A stretch of 64,000 nucleotides of DNA, taken from assembly GCA_964410105.1 (NCBI GenBank), contig CAYPFY010000001.1, positions 186,001 to 250,000 on the forward strand, written 5' to 3'. Positions within the stretch are counted from its first letter, which is position 1, and each line of letters starts with the position of its first letter. The notes under the pieces were generated by a model. That model did no database searches. It was not told where the DNA came from and saw nothing but the letters and a program-made list of their open reading frames with translations. A program made the translations under genes and the position numbers. Shown here piece by piece: positions 32,971 through 42,613 of the stretch. This stretch comes from CAYPFY01 sp964410105 (GTDB lineage: Bacteria; Bacteroidota; Ignavibacteria; UBA10030; SZUA-254).

Positions 32971-35847
32971 TCAGAACTCCACCGTCAATCCCAGTTCGAT
33001 CCGGCGCGGTTCGGAGTAATTGGTCGGGACCCTGAACCACTGGTCGATCGAATTTACCCGCTGGTGCGTGTTCAGCCCGTAGGCATGGTCTTCATCGGTC
33101 GTAAAGCCCGCGCGGCCGGTGTCGTCAAAGACTGAGACCTCATTCCTCGTGTCAAGAAGGTTGAAGACGCGCAGGTACAGCAGAAGCCTCAGAGCATCGG
33201 TGGGGATTGCATAAAAAGCCCGGGCGTCGATATCAAAGAAGGCGGGCTTATCCTGGCTGTTGGTGAGAAGCGTCGTGATGTCGGCCGACCGCCGGGGCGT
33301 ATATGGCGTTCCGCTGCCATACTGCCCGATGAGGCTCATGCCCCAGACTTTGGAATCGTACGCTGCGGTCACGTTCAGAGTGTGTCGCTGGTCCCAGCCG
33401 AGGGGGGTGAGCTGGACCTCAGGCAGGGATCCGCCCGCGAGGGCATTCCGCGCCTCCGCCGGATCGGACGCGCTCCCCCGTGCAAACTGATATGTGTAGT
33501 CGAGCGTGGCTGAAATGCCGTGGGCGAACCGTTTGTTGATCGTGAAAACGATCCCCTTCACCGTCCCGAAGTCGCTGTTCACATACTTGCTGTATTTCGA
33601 CGAGCCGCCAAACACGATGATTTCCTCTGCCCGGGTGCCGGTGAGGCCCCGGATATCGCGCAAATAGGTCGTAAGATCGACCGTAACATCCTCGCTCAGC
33701 TGCTGCTGGAGGCCGATTTCGCCGTTAATGGTTTGTTCAGGTTCAAGGTCCGCGTTGCCAATAATACCCTGGTTGCCCGTCCCGAACCCGATCTTGAATG
33801 CGGGGTTTTCATAAAGCCTCTCAAAGCGGGGGATCTGGAAGAAATGTCCGTACGAAAAGTGAACCACACCAGTGGCGGTGATGGGGAAGGAACCGCCGAA
33901 GCGCGGGCTAAACTGCGACTTATGCGAGGCTTTCTTGTACCAGTATTTCAGCCGGACATCGAGGGGATCGGCCGAATGCTCTGTCCGGATCGGGCTGTAG
34001 ATGTTCGGATCGTCGACTGTGTACTGGTAGTGAAGAGGATCATTCGGATCGGGGTGGGCGTCGTTCAGGACAACTCCATCCGGCTGAAAGTAGTCATACC
34101 GGAGCCCTATGTTCATGATAAAATCCTTGAATTCCAGCTTGTCCTGGATGTATCCCGAGAACTCGGTCGGCCCATGATTGTAGATGTCGTGATAGATCGA
34201 CGAAAGCGGAAGAATGCGTGTGCGTATAAAGGGGCTGGAGGTGACAAGATCGATATCGGATTGCTCCTTGACCGGCTGGAGCTGTATGTTCTCAAGAAAA
34301 ATGTGATGCTTCCGGAATTCGACCCCGGCCTTGACAAGATTTATGGTGTTCACCTGACTGGAGATATCGAACTTGGCGAGCTTCGTGATCGTCTCACGGC
34401 GAGACCTGGAGAGATCGGTCCCCCCTGTGAAAAAACTGTATGAATCGTCCGTGAGGAAGAGTTTGGGGTGTACGTAACTCGGAGGATTGTCGTAGTTTAC
34501 GTTTCCCTGAGCGTCAAGATGGTACGATTCCCAGAGATCCCCGGACCCGTCAGCCGCTGGCTTGTACTGCAGGTCATGGAGATAGTACCGGATGTGCCGG
34601 TCGATGAACGATGCGCCGAGAGTGTAGAAAGTATTCGAACCCAGGGTCTGCGTCAGCTGAAGTATGACGGTATTGCTCGTGTTGTAAGTATTCCCGGTGC
34701 CGTTCGGGTTATAAAAAAACTGGCGGTTATACGCCTTCGCCTTCTCATGGTCATAAATGTAATCGGTCGTGAGCTTGATCGACGGGCTCACACGCAGGGT
34801 GAGCTTTCCCTGAGCGTATGACCGCTCCGTCGAATTCATCGGGACGACGGACGAGTCCCCCCTGCCCGACGGGTCGCGGTACAGGATGAATTTGCCGGAC
34901 GTCGCGTCGTAGTAGGAAATGTTTGACGGGTTGAACCGGTTGATCCCCTTGAGCCATCCGTCGAAATAGATGTAGCGGCCATTGGCGAAAAAAGTCAGAT
35001 TCTCGCCCATCACGGGCCCGCTTAGATTGCCCTCGACATTCCGGATGGACGTCGGCTTGAAATCATTCAGGCCGGGAAAAAGCTCCGATATTTCATGCCC
35101 CGAAGGATCGGTGCTGGGATCGCTGCCGGTGGCATACTGACCCCCATAAACTCCGAAACTGCCGTTATAATGGGGACCCCCCTCCTTGGTGGCAATGTTC
35201 ACGATCCCGGACATCGCCTGGCCGTATTCCGCGTTGAAGGCTCCGGAGACGAGCTGCATCTCCTGAACCAGGTTCTTATTGATTTCGACCACCTGGCTAC
35301 CATTGAACGCGTCTGTGACGGGAACCCCGTCGATCCAGTAGGCGACCTCGCCGCTCCTGCCGCCTCGGAGGCTTCCGGCCACGAATCCGGCCTGCAGAGA
35401 GAGCACCTGGCTGACTTCCGTCACGGGGAGGGCCGCGATCTGGTCCTTGCCGACGATCGCAGTAGTTGCAGTGAGGTCCTTCTGTATGGCGGGCCTCTCC
35501 GCGGTGATGACGACTTCCTTTTGTTCAACAACGGTCTCGGTGAGCTGAAAGTCCTGCCTCGTCGTCAAATCAATGGATACCGAGATTCCGTTTACGGTTA
35601 CGGGATTATACCCGAGGAGCGAAGCCTTGAGGGTGTAGGTATTGGGCGAAACGTTGAGGATAGTATACTGCCCGTCGATATCAGTGGACGCACCCAGCGG
35701 CGTTCCCGGGATGACGACGTTCACCCCGACGAGCGGTTCATTCGTCTTTGCATCGGTCACCCTCCCGGCGACTTTTCCGGTCGTGCCGGAGAATGACAGA
35801 TGGACGGCAAGGAGGGTCAATGCGGGTAACGGGGAATATTTTCTCAC
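32971..35847 (-). CDS. TonB-dependent outer-membrane receptor (SusC/CirA-like)
   Basis: I start at GTG 35847 (958 residues) because it gives a signal peptide (RKYSPLPALTLLAVHLSFSG). The frame is open to 35931 but that extension shows no export signal. A carboxypeptidase-regulatory-like domain follows (GKVAGRVTDAKTNEPLVGVN), then the plug (VSQVLSLQAGFVAGSLRGGR, MSGIVNIATKEGG) and a long beta-barrel ending RIELGLTVEF. It would import a large nutrient using TonB energy. The substrate is unknown; it heads the operon with the calcium-motif protein and PorV-like protein. No SusD is adjacent, so this is not a standard SusCD pair. Confidence 0.88.
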   Translation of the reverse strand: MRKYSPLPALTLLAVHLSFSGTTGKVAGRVTDAKTNEPLVGVNVVIPGTPLGASTDIDGQYTILNVSPNTYTLKASLLGYNPVTVNGISVSIDLTTRQDFQLTETVVEQKEVVITAERPAIQKDLTATTAIVGKDQIAALPVTEVSQVLSLQAGFVAGSLRGGRSGEVAYWIDGVPVTDAFNGSQVVEINKNLVQEMQLVSGAFNAEYGQAMSGIVNIATKEGGPHYNGSFGVYGGQYATGSDPSTDPSGHEISELFPGLNDFKPTSIRNVEGNLSGPVMGENLTFFANGRYIYFDGWLKGINRFNPSNISYYDATSGKFILYRDPSGRGDSSVVPMNSTERSYAQGKLTLRVSPSIKLTTDYIYDHEKAKAYNRQFFYNPNGTGNTYNTSNTVILQLTQTLGSNTFYTLGASFIDRHIRYYLHDLQYKPAADGSGDLWESYHLDAQGNVNYDNPPSYVHPKLFLTDDSYSFFTGGTDLSRSRRETITKLAKFDISSQVNTINLVKAGVEFRKHHIFLENIQLQPVKEQSDIDLVTSSPFIRTRILPLSSIYHDIYNHGPTEFSGYIQDKLEFKDFIMNIGLRYDYFQPDGVVLNDAHPDPNDPLHYQYTVDDPNIYSPIRTEHSADPLDVRLKYWYKKASHKSQFSPRFGGSFPITATGVVHFSYGHFFQIPRFERLYENPAFKIGFGTGNQGIIGNADLEPEQTINGEIGLQQQLSEDVTVDLTTYLRDIRGLTGTRAEEIIVFGGSSKYSKYVNSDFGTVKGIVFTINKRFAHGISATLDYTYQFARGSASDPAEARNALAGGSLPEVQLTPLGWDQRHTLNVTAAYDSKVWGMSLIGQYGSGTPYTPRRSADITTLLTNSQDKPAFFDIDARAFYAIPTDALRLLLYLRVFNLLDTRNEVSVFDDTGRAGFTTDEDHAYGLNTHQRVNSIDQWFRVPTNYSEPRRIELGLTVEF

Positions 35848-36030
35848 CCCCGCCCGGCCTTTTCCCGCTTCTGGAGAGTCGAAAAGCGCAATCGAGTGGC
35901 TGAAGGCAAGAGCCGCGGCAGCGGGATGCAAGGAGAGAGACGCCCGCTCTTACGATGAATGGAGGGATCTGCTAACTCGTCACAACGCGTATGCGGCACC
36001 GTGTGATCTGTCGTCGCTGGAAACCGAGTA

Positions 36031-36059
36031 AAAGTAGAGATTATTTCTCCGAAAGTCAA
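36031..36059 (-). promoter_or_regulatory. Candidate promoter of the TonB receptor operon
   Basis: On the minus strand, TTGACT (36054-36059), 17 bp, TACTTT (36031-36036). It would give a leader of about 175 nt to GTG 35847. Confidence 0.5.
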
Positions 36060-36141
36060 GAAATCGGCAAAAAGAAAAAGATTTCGTGATTAGTGCGTAG
36101 AAAAATGCGAAAATGTGAAGTTTTCCTCAAAGATCCTCCGT

Positions 36142-36170
36142 TTGAGAATCCCCGGTGGAGTGTGTATATT
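36142..36170 (+). promoter_or_regulatory. Sigma70-type promoter of the UgpC/MalK-like ATPase gene
   Basis: TTGAGA (36142-36147), 17 bp, TATATT (36165-36170). The predicted start is near 36177, 26 nt before ATG 36203. Confidence 0.68.
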
Positions 36171-36202
36171 AGGCAAAACTTCCAGAGGCCAAGCCACACA
36201 AG

Positions 36203-37300
36203 ATGGGCAGCGTTGTCCTTGAACATGTTTCAAAGCGGTTTGATTCTAACACCGCGGTGGTGAACGACGTCAATGTCTCGATCAGCGACAAGGAATTCGT
36301 TGTTCTCGTCGGGCCGTCAGGCTGCGGCAAATCGACAACGTTGCGGATGATAGCCGGGCTGGAAGAGATTTCGGAGGGAAAGATTCTGATCGACTCCCGC
36401 GTCGTGAACGATGTTCCCCCCAAAGACCGTGACATCGCCATGGTGTTTCAGAACTATGCGCTCTACCCGCACATGAGCGTGTTCGACAACCTCGCCTTCG
36501 GCCTGAAAATGCGTAAATACCCCAAGGCCGATATTCAGAAGCGTGTACATGAGGCCGCTCAGATTCTGGGAATCGGCGAGATGCTCGATCGCAAGCCCAA
36601 AGCGCTCTCCGGAGGTCAGAGACAGCGCGTAGCACTCGGCCGCGCTATCGTGCGGCGCCCCAAAGTTTTCCTCTTCGATGAACCGCTGAGCAATCTCGAC
36701 GCAAATCTTCGCGTGCAGATGCGAACCGAGATCTCGCGGCTTCACAAGCAGCTGCAGACGACGATGATATATGTTACACACGACCAGATCGAAGCAATGT
36801 CGATGGGAGACAGGATCGTGGTGATGAAAGGCGGGGTGGTCCAGCAGGTGGACTCCCCCCTTACCATCTACAACAAGCCGGCGAACCGGTTTGTGGCAGG
36901 ATTCATCGGCAGCCCCACGATGAATTTTTTCAGCGGCAGGCTTCTCAAGGAAGCAACAACAGTGTTCGAGAGCAGCGACAAGGTTTTAAGGCTGGCCCTC
37001 CAGGACCGCGAGAGCTCGCGCCTCCAGTCCCGGCTTCAGGGGGAAATAACCCTGGGAATCCGTCCGGAGCACATCATGGGCCGAAGTCAGAATTCCAGCG
37101 CAGTCATCTCGGCGACCATTGATGTTACCGAACCGGTCGGAAATGAGATTTTCCTCTATTTCACACTCGGCAATTCTGCGCAGCAATATGTCTCGCGCAT
37201 CCCCTCCGACATCCAGCCGGAGGCCGGCAAACAGTTTAACCTCTATTTCGATCTTTCCCGCCTGCACTTCTTCGATTCCCAGACGGGCGCCGCCCTCTGA
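36203..37300 (+). CDS. ugpC: ABC sugar importer ATPase, UgpC/MsmK/MalK type
   Basis: 365 residues. Walker A GPSGCGKST is at residues 37-45, the Q-loop in VFQNYALYPHMS, the signature LSGGQRQRVALGRA at about 135, and Walker B VFLFDEPLSNLD with the His switch in YVTHDQIEA. The C-terminal third is the regulatory TOBE/OB-fold domain (LGIRPEHIM) typical of importers of the carbohydrate CUT1 class. It stands alone on its own promoter. The importer operon at 8.3-13.2 kb has no ATPase, and shared ATPases of this type often serve several CUT1 systems, so I infer it energises that importer. Confidence 0.92.
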   Translation: MGSVVLEHVSKRFDSNTAVVNDVNVSISDKEFVVLVGPSGCGKSTTLRMIAGLEEISEGKILIDSRVVNDVPPKDRDIAMVFQNYALYPHMSVFDNLAFGLKMRKYPKADIQKRVHEAAQILGIGEMLDRKPKALSGGQRQRVALGRAIVRRPKVFLFDEPLSNLDANLRVQMRTEISRLHKQLQTTMIYVTHDQIEAMSMGDRIVVMKGGVVQQVDSPLTIYNKPANRFVAGFIGSPTMNFFSGRLLKEATTVFESSDKVLRLALQDRESSRLQSRLQGEITLGIRPEHIMGRSQNSSAVISATIDVTEPVGNEIFLYFTLGNSAQQYVSRIPSDIQPEAGKQFNLYFDLSRLHFFDSQTGAAL

Positions 37301-37484
37301 ACCTCGAATCGGTGGCTCTGCTGACCCATTGATTCCCCCCAAGTCACTGCTGAAGCGCGTTAATTCCCAAAGGCTTGAGAGGGGCTTGAGGCCCTCGAGT
37401 GAGGCGAGTTCGTGAAGCCGTGCTATTCCCGGGGAGGACAATTGTCGAGCGATAGACTTCTGCACTCCCCGTTACCTGTGGCGG

Positions 37485-39599
37485 CTATTTTGGGAAGTAA
37501 TATTTTTTCGAGTATTCCGTAACCATGCGATGAGTATTGTATACCGGGACTATCGTCCTCATCGCATGGCGGATTCTTGCGAGCCACTTCCGGGGAATCC
37601 CCGCCTTGTCGCGGTCATAAAAGAGAGGAATGATCTTATTGGCCATAACGTCATACAGGGAGGCGGCGTCTCTTCGGTCCACTTCTTCCGGCGGCAGATT
37701 GTCTTCGATTTTTCCGCCGATGGCCCATCCGTTCGTCTTGTCAAAACCTTCGTTCCACCAGCCATCGAGAATGCTGCAATGGAGTCCCCCGTTGATGGAG
37801 ATCTTTTGACCGCTAGTGCCGCTGGCCTCGAGGGGCCGCCGTGGAGTGTTGAGCCAAACATCGCAGCCTGAGATCAGCTGGCGGGCAACTCCCATATCGT
37901 AGTTTTCAAGAAAAATCACCTTTCCGAAGAAAGGGTGCTGATGAGTGACGCCGAGGACCTGGCGGATGAACTCCTTCCCCTCAGAGTCGCGCGGATGCGA
38001 CTTGCCTGCGTAGATTATCTGAATCGGGCGTTGAGGGTCATCGAAAAGCAATTGCGCCCGGGCAGGATCAGCGAAGAGCAGAGGGGCGCGTTTGTACGGT
38101 GCGAAGCGCCGCGCGTACCCCAGGGTCAGAGCGTCGAAGGAGAGGAGATGGAAGAGGGCCTCCTCCCCTCCCGGCCCACCGAAGGCATGCTGATGACGGG
38201 CGCGGGAGCGCACGAATTCGATGAGAGCGCGCCTGAGCTCATATCGCAAAGCCCATAGTTCCTCGTCGGAAACTACTTCAGGATCCGAGACATGCCTCCA
38301 GAATTTGGGGTCGTTGAGATGCTCTTTCCAGCGGTGTGAATTGTGACGTTCCCAGAACTCCCACGTCGTCGGCGACGCCCAGCTGGGGACGTGCACCCCG
38401 TTCGTAATGTGCCCAATCGGAACCTTCGGCGGCTTAACCCCCGGGAAAAGGTCCGTCCACATGAGTCGGGAAATCTCTCCATGTTTCTGGCTGACGCCGT
38501 TAGCCCCGCGGGAGAGTTTCAGCCCAAGTATGGTCATGGTGAATCCCGGGCTTTCGCGGGCATCCGGTAGCTGCCCGTACGCCATCAGCTCTCCCATGGA
38601 GATTTTCATCCATTCCGCGAACGGGTGAAGCGTGAATTCAATGACGTCCCCCGGGAATCGATCGTGGCCCGCCGCGACCGGGGTATGCGTGGTGAAGATG
38701 CACTTCTTCCTCGCAGCGGCCTCCGCCCGAGGCTTGGAGATGCCCCGTAGAAGTTCTTCTCGAAGCAATTCCAGGGTGAGGAACGCAGCATGCCCTTCGT
38801 TCATATGGAAGACTGCCGGGGAAAGACCCATGGCCCGCAGGAATCGGACTCCTCCGATGCCGAGCACGATTTCCTGTCGAATGCGGGTATTCATGTCGCC
38901 CCCGTAGGCAAGGGCCGTGAGACCCCTGAAATAATCCGCGTTTTCCGGAACGTCGGTGTCAAGGAGGTATATCTGACAGCGGCCCACGTCGATTTTCCAG
39001 CCCTGAAAGTGCACGACGCTTGTCCCGATCGTCACCGTGCAGAGAAGGGCCTTTCCAGCAGCGTCTCTCACAAGCTCGACCGGTATGGCAGCCGGGTCCG
39101 TCGTCGGATAACTCTCCTGCTGTCCCCCGCCGGGATCGATGTGTTGCTGGAAGTACCCCTGACGATAGAAGAGACCGACGCCGACGAACGGGATTCCGAG
39201 ATCGCTCGCTGATTTCACATGGTCGCCGGCCAATACCCCCAGCCCCCCGGAATAGAAGGGCAGGCATTCATGCACGCCGAACTCTGCGCAAAAATACGCG
39301 ACGAGCCTCTTTTTCTGTTCCGAGACAGAGACTTTCTTGTCGCGCATGTACGCCTGAAACTCTGACAAAACGTCTTCGACCCGGGATCGGAAAACCTCGT
39401 CGCCGAGATGTGCCCTCAGCTCTGCCTCCGAGTGTTGAGCCAATACGACGACGGGATTATGGTTGGAAGCTTCCCAGACCAGCGGAGAGAAGTCACGGAA
39501 AACAGCCTGCGCCCTGGGATTCCAGCTCCACCACAAGTTGCGGGCCAAAGCATGCATCCGGGAAATTATTCCCGTTAATTCATCGGTTGATTTTCTCAA
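37485..39599 (-). CDS. glgP: Alpha-glucan (maltodextrin/glycogen) phosphorylase, GT35
   Basis: 704 residues. It phosphorolyses alpha-1,4-glucan to glucose 1-phosphate in the cytoplasm. The N-terminus has the DUF3417-like ALARNLWWSWNPRAQAVF segment found in short bacterial phosphorylases, then LGVLAGDHVKSASDLG and AGKSHPRDSEGK. The PLP-binding Lys is Lys599 in ASGTSGQKISINGG (codon 37803-37805). Members of this type usually have 700-850 residues. The start codon is TTG 39599; no in-frame ATG is nearby, so the exact start is uncertain. It completes the route from imported maltodextrin to sugar phosphate. Confidence 0.92.
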   Translation of the reverse strand: MRKSTDELTGIISRMHALARNLWWSWNPRAQAVFRDFSPLVWEASNHNPVVVLAQHSEAELRAHLGDEVFRSRVEDVLSEFQAYMRDKKVSVSEQKKRLVAYFCAEFGVHECLPFYSGGLGVLAGDHVKSASDLGIPFVGVGLFYRQGYFQQHIDPGGGQQESYPTTDPAAIPVELVRDAAGKALLCTVTIGTSVVHFQGWKIDVGRCQIYLLDTDVPENADYFRGLTALAYGGDMNTRIRQEIVLGIGGVRFLRAMGLSPAVFHMNEGHAAFLTLELLREELLRGISKPRAEAAARKKCIFTTHTPVAAGHDRFPGDVIEFTLHPFAEWMKISMGELMAYGQLPDARESPGFTMTILGLKLSRGANGVSQKHGEISRLMWTDLFPGVKPPKVPIGHITNGVHVPSWASPTTWEFWERHNSHRWKEHLNDPKFWRHVSDPEVVSDEELWALRYELRRALIEFVRSRARHQHAFGGPGGEEALFHLLSFDALTLGYARRFAPYKRAPLLFADPARAQLLFDDPQRPIQIIYAGKSHPRDSEGKEFIRQVLGVTHQHPFFGKVIFLENYDMGVARQLISGCDVWLNTPRRPLEASGTSGQKISINGGLHCSILDGWWNEGFDKTNGWAIGGKIEDNLPPEEVDRRDAASLYDVMANKIIPLFYDRDKAGIPRKWLARIRHAMRTIVPVYNTHRMVTEYSKKYYFPK

Positions 39600-39725
39600 G
39601 GGATATCTCGAGTCGACATGATTATTCTCTCTACAACCGATCTCATCCGGACGAAGGGGGTGGCCCGCGTCTTCATGAGATTTGGCTTTGTGGGAAAGTA
39701 AGGGTTGATGTCAATCGATGCGTAA

Positions 39726-39760
39726 GGGTGCACCCCGACAATACTCCCCGGGGTGCGCCC
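39726..39760. other. 12-bp near-perfect inverted repeat (hairpin) between glgP and the upstream T9SS gene
   Basis: GGGTGCACCCCG (39726-39737) pairs with CGGGGTGCGCCC (39749-39760) with one mismatch around an 11-nt loop. It starts 14 nt beyond the stop at 39775. No T-run follows on either strand, so it is not a classical terminator; it may protect the 3' end of the mRNA or be a rho-linked stop. Confidence 0.6.
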
Positions 39761-39774
39761 GAAAAGAAGCTCCC

Positions 39775-42597
39775 CTACCGGACCAGCAGCATTTTTTTCA
39801 CCTGGCTGAACGACTGGCCGGGCTGGGATATTCCTGTGGCTTTCAAGGAGTAAAAGTAGACGCCGCTCGACATCGGCAGTCCTTGATCGTTACGTCCATC
39901 CCACTCCCTGAAATGATAGCCCGAAGGCTGGACAGCGCTGATCAGTACCGCAACTCGCTCGCCGAGAATATTGAAAACTGTCAGCTCGACCGCTGATTGT
40001 TCGGGCAAGTCGTAGTCGATCCGCGTCGTGGGATTGAAGGGGTTCGGATAATTCTGGGCGAGCGCGAATGTTGGAGGGAGCGTTCGGCCGGCCAGCAGGC
40101 GGATTTCGCTGTCGGGATTTCCGATCCGAACCGATCCCTCACTTACCATGGGTCTAACGTCTTTGCCGACGAGGAGACTCGTTTGAGAACCGCGGGAGTT
40201 GATGATCCAAGAGATCGTCAGCGGATAGGCTGCGCCCGATATTCTTATGGGGATTTGCCGAGTGTCACCCGGCCTGACGAGCTCGGCGATTCTGTTCGAG
40301 CTGAATCGGGCGTCGAAAGCGTCGGCGAGTGGCGCGGGGGGCAAATCGTTTTGCGATACTTCGCCTGCGCCGAAATACAGAGTCTGCGACGAGCCCCGGG
40401 CATCCCGGACTGTGAGTCGGTCTAGATCGGCCAGAGGGTCGCGACCTGCCTGGGGGAGAGCGCCGGCGAACTGATTCAGGACCAGCTTGCCGGTGCCGTT
40501 CGACTTGACCCAATACCCCTTGCCCGGCCGCAGAGTATCGGTGAAGGAATAGCCGTGGCTGTAACCGAAATACCTGCTCACGACGAGTCCCGGGGGCACC
40601 GACGTTATTCCTCCCACGGCCAGAGGCGCTGTAATCGTTCCTATCATGTTCCATCCCAGCTGGAGATCCGCCGAATCGATCGCACGCGGGGTGCCGGTGA
40701 TCTGGACGGTCGTGTCGCTGGCGAATTTTAGCCAGTATGATTTGGAATTAAAGAGTTTCGGGGCGATGACGTAGCTGCTCCCGGAATATCCGAACGCCTG
40801 AGAGATCGCTGTGGGAAAGAGCACCGTCTTCGAGGAATCGGAGACGGTCCGCGGTACTGAAACCATATTCCATCCTTTGGCAATACCCAGATCCGTCGTC
40901 GTGCTTGAATTATCGTTGTTGTAATACGCGACCGGAAGCACAGTATCGCGGAGCGTAAGGGCCGCAGACCTGTTCAAAAACGGATTGGGAGGGATAATCT
41001 CGTAATCCTGTCCGTTGCGCAGTGTTTTCCAATATTTGTACTGGATCGTCTGATTGCCGGGAATAGGAACTGTTCTCGTATAGATGCTGTCGTGGTTCGG
41101 GTCTTTCAGTGTGTCGGGATTATTGGTTGAATTGCCGAAATCATTGAAGCTTCCACGGACCGTGACTACATCTCCGGAATCGGGGCGGAAATTCCCCTCG
41201 AACTGCATGAGCCCCATATAAACCTGGAAGGTCACGTTCACGTTGGGGAATTGGTTGTCAAAATAAGCCACCGGGATCGTGTCGAAGAATGGGACGGACG
41301 GCACATCGTAGGTTCTGTTGCTGATGTCATTCTCCCAGTCGAGACTGGCTCGCAATGTCTTCCAGAACTTATAGGAGATGGCCGATCCAGCTTTTATAGA
41401 AATCGTCTTCGTGTAAATGCTGTCGTTATTCGGGTCGGTGAGAGTGTCCAGCGCGGGCGTGAACCCATTGAACGAGCCGTTCACGCTGACAATGTCTCCG
41501 GAATCCGGGCGGAAGAATCCCTTCTTCCGCATGACTCCCATATTCACCTGAAACGTTTCGTTGACGTTATGAGAGAATTTCACCGAAATGCTGTGATTCG
41601 CTGTGACATTCGTGAACTGATAAGTCGTGGAATCTCCCTTATAGGTGTTGTCGACGAGAATACTGTCGACATAATAGCCTCCATTGGGAGTGAAAGTAAA
41701 GAGCTGGCTTCCACCCGAGGTAACAATAACAGGAGTGGAGGGATTTATGCTGCCGTTAGGCCCTGAGGATGGAGTGATGGTATAATTGGGAGATGGGATC
41801 GTATAGGAGTAGTTTGCCCCGCTGTTGTTGTTATATTTCAGAGTCCTCAGATCAATGTCTGACGTCGGGTCAGTAAACACTGTAGAAAATGCATAATACT
41901 TTACCTGCGTCCCGGCGGGTTGGCCCGGGATGGCAGCACTTCCGTGAGTAAAGGCGCCTGGATCCATGGTGATCAATGCGAGCGAGGATGAAGCAAAATT
42001 GTTAGTCGTGTACCGCACATAAACATTTACTTGGGGTGCCTTTCCACCTGGCATGATGATGGAAACCGTCACCGGTGTTCCTGCGGTCACCGAGCCGGAT
42101 GGTGGTGACTGGGTGACAGAGCTGAGCCCGGCAGGGGAAGTTGCCGTCGACATCCAGATTGCTTTGGTGTTGTTATACCCGTTGTCCTGAAAATTTACTG
42201 TGTAGAAACTATCCGCGGCGAGGTTGACTGAATTGTCAGTGCCACCCGAAGTCCGGAACGTGTAACTCTGGACCGAGTCGACCAATGTGACGACATCGTT
42301 CCATTTGTTATGAAAGAAATCGCCCGATGGTCCGCTGGTGAAGAGGTAGGTATAACTACCTGTCGTAACATCTCCACCCGATGTTGCAACATGGATCAGT
42401 GTATGATACCGTCGCGTTGCAAGCAGCGTATCCAGCAAAAACGTGCCGCCCACCTTCTGTATGCCGGCAAAGGCGTTGATAGTCGGCGGATCTGTAAAGG
42501 AGTCGTAACTCCCCGGCATGTTCGAACCTTCGGGCGGGAAAATCTGCGCCGAGCAGACCGACGCCAGGCTAAGTAATGCTATCGCAATCTTTTTCAT
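39775..42597 (-). CDS. T9SS-exported protein with tandem starch-binding-like modules
   Basis: 940 residues from ATG 42597, which has a signal peptide (MKKIAIALLSLASVCSAQ) and a GGGGA ribosome-binding site; the frame upstream lacks both. Contents in order: a beta domain with GPSGDFFHNKW, an InlB-like repeat (ITPSSGPNGSINPSTP), and two near-copies of a CBM20-like module (VNMGVMRKKGFFRPDSGDIV and VYMGLMQFEGNFRPDSGDVV, about nt 41170-41560). A GWN module follows (about nt 40450-40880), then the T9SS tail (AQNYPNPFNPTTR to KMLLVR). No catalytic domain. It follows the giant amylase by 16 nt, so it is probably a co-secreted binding partner. Confidence 0.75.
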   Translation of the reverse strand: MKKIAIALLSLASVCSAQIFPPEGSNMPGSYDSFTDPPTINAFAGIQKVGGTFLLDTLLATRRYHTLIHVATSGGDVTTGSYTYLFTSGPSGDFFHNKWNDVVTLVDSVQSYTFRTSGGTDNSVNLAADSFYTVNFQDNGYNNTKAIWMSTATSPAGLSSVTQSPPSGSVTAGTPVTVSIIMPGGKAPQVNVYVRYTTNNFASSSLALITMDPGAFTHGSAAIPGQPAGTQVKYYAFSTVFTDPTSDIDLRTLKYNNNSGANYSYTIPSPNYTITPSSGPNGSINPSTPVIVTSGGSQLFTFTPNGGYYVDSILVDNTYKGDSTTYQFTNVTANHSISVKFSHNVNETFQVNMGVMRKKGFFRPDSGDIVSVNGSFNGFTPALDTLTDPNNDSIYTKTISIKAGSAISYKFWKTLRASLDWENDISNRTYDVPSVPFFDTIPVAYFDNQFPNVNVTFQVYMGLMQFEGNFRPDSGDVVTVRGSFNDFGNSTNNPDTLKDPNHDSIYTRTVPIPGNQTIQYKYWKTLRNGQDYEIIPPNPFLNRSAALTLRDTVLPVAYYNNDNSSTTTDLGIAKGWNMVSVPRTVSDSSKTVLFPTAISQAFGYSGSSYVIAPKLFNSKSYWLKFASDTTVQITGTPRAIDSADLQLGWNMIGTITAPLAVGGITSVPPGLVVSRYFGYSHGYSFTDTLRPGKGYWVKSNGTGKLVLNQFAGALPQAGRDPLADLDRLTVRDARGSSQTLYFGAGEVSQNDLPPAPLADAFDARFSSNRIAELVRPGDTRQIPIRISGAAYPLTISWIINSRGSQTSLLVGKDVRPMVSEGSVRIGNPDSEIRLLAGRTLPPTFALAQNYPNPFNPTTRIDYDLPEQSAVELTVFNILGERVAVLISAVQPSGYHFREWDGRNDQGLPMSSGVYFYSLKATGISQPGQSFSQVKKMLLVR

Positions 42598-42613
42598 ACA
42601 GGTCCCCTTTACT

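Noticed and set aside
37301..37484. A terminator between the ATPase and glgP
   Set aside because: Short GC-rich repeats (GGCTTGAG twice) are present but form no stable stem with a T-run on either strand.
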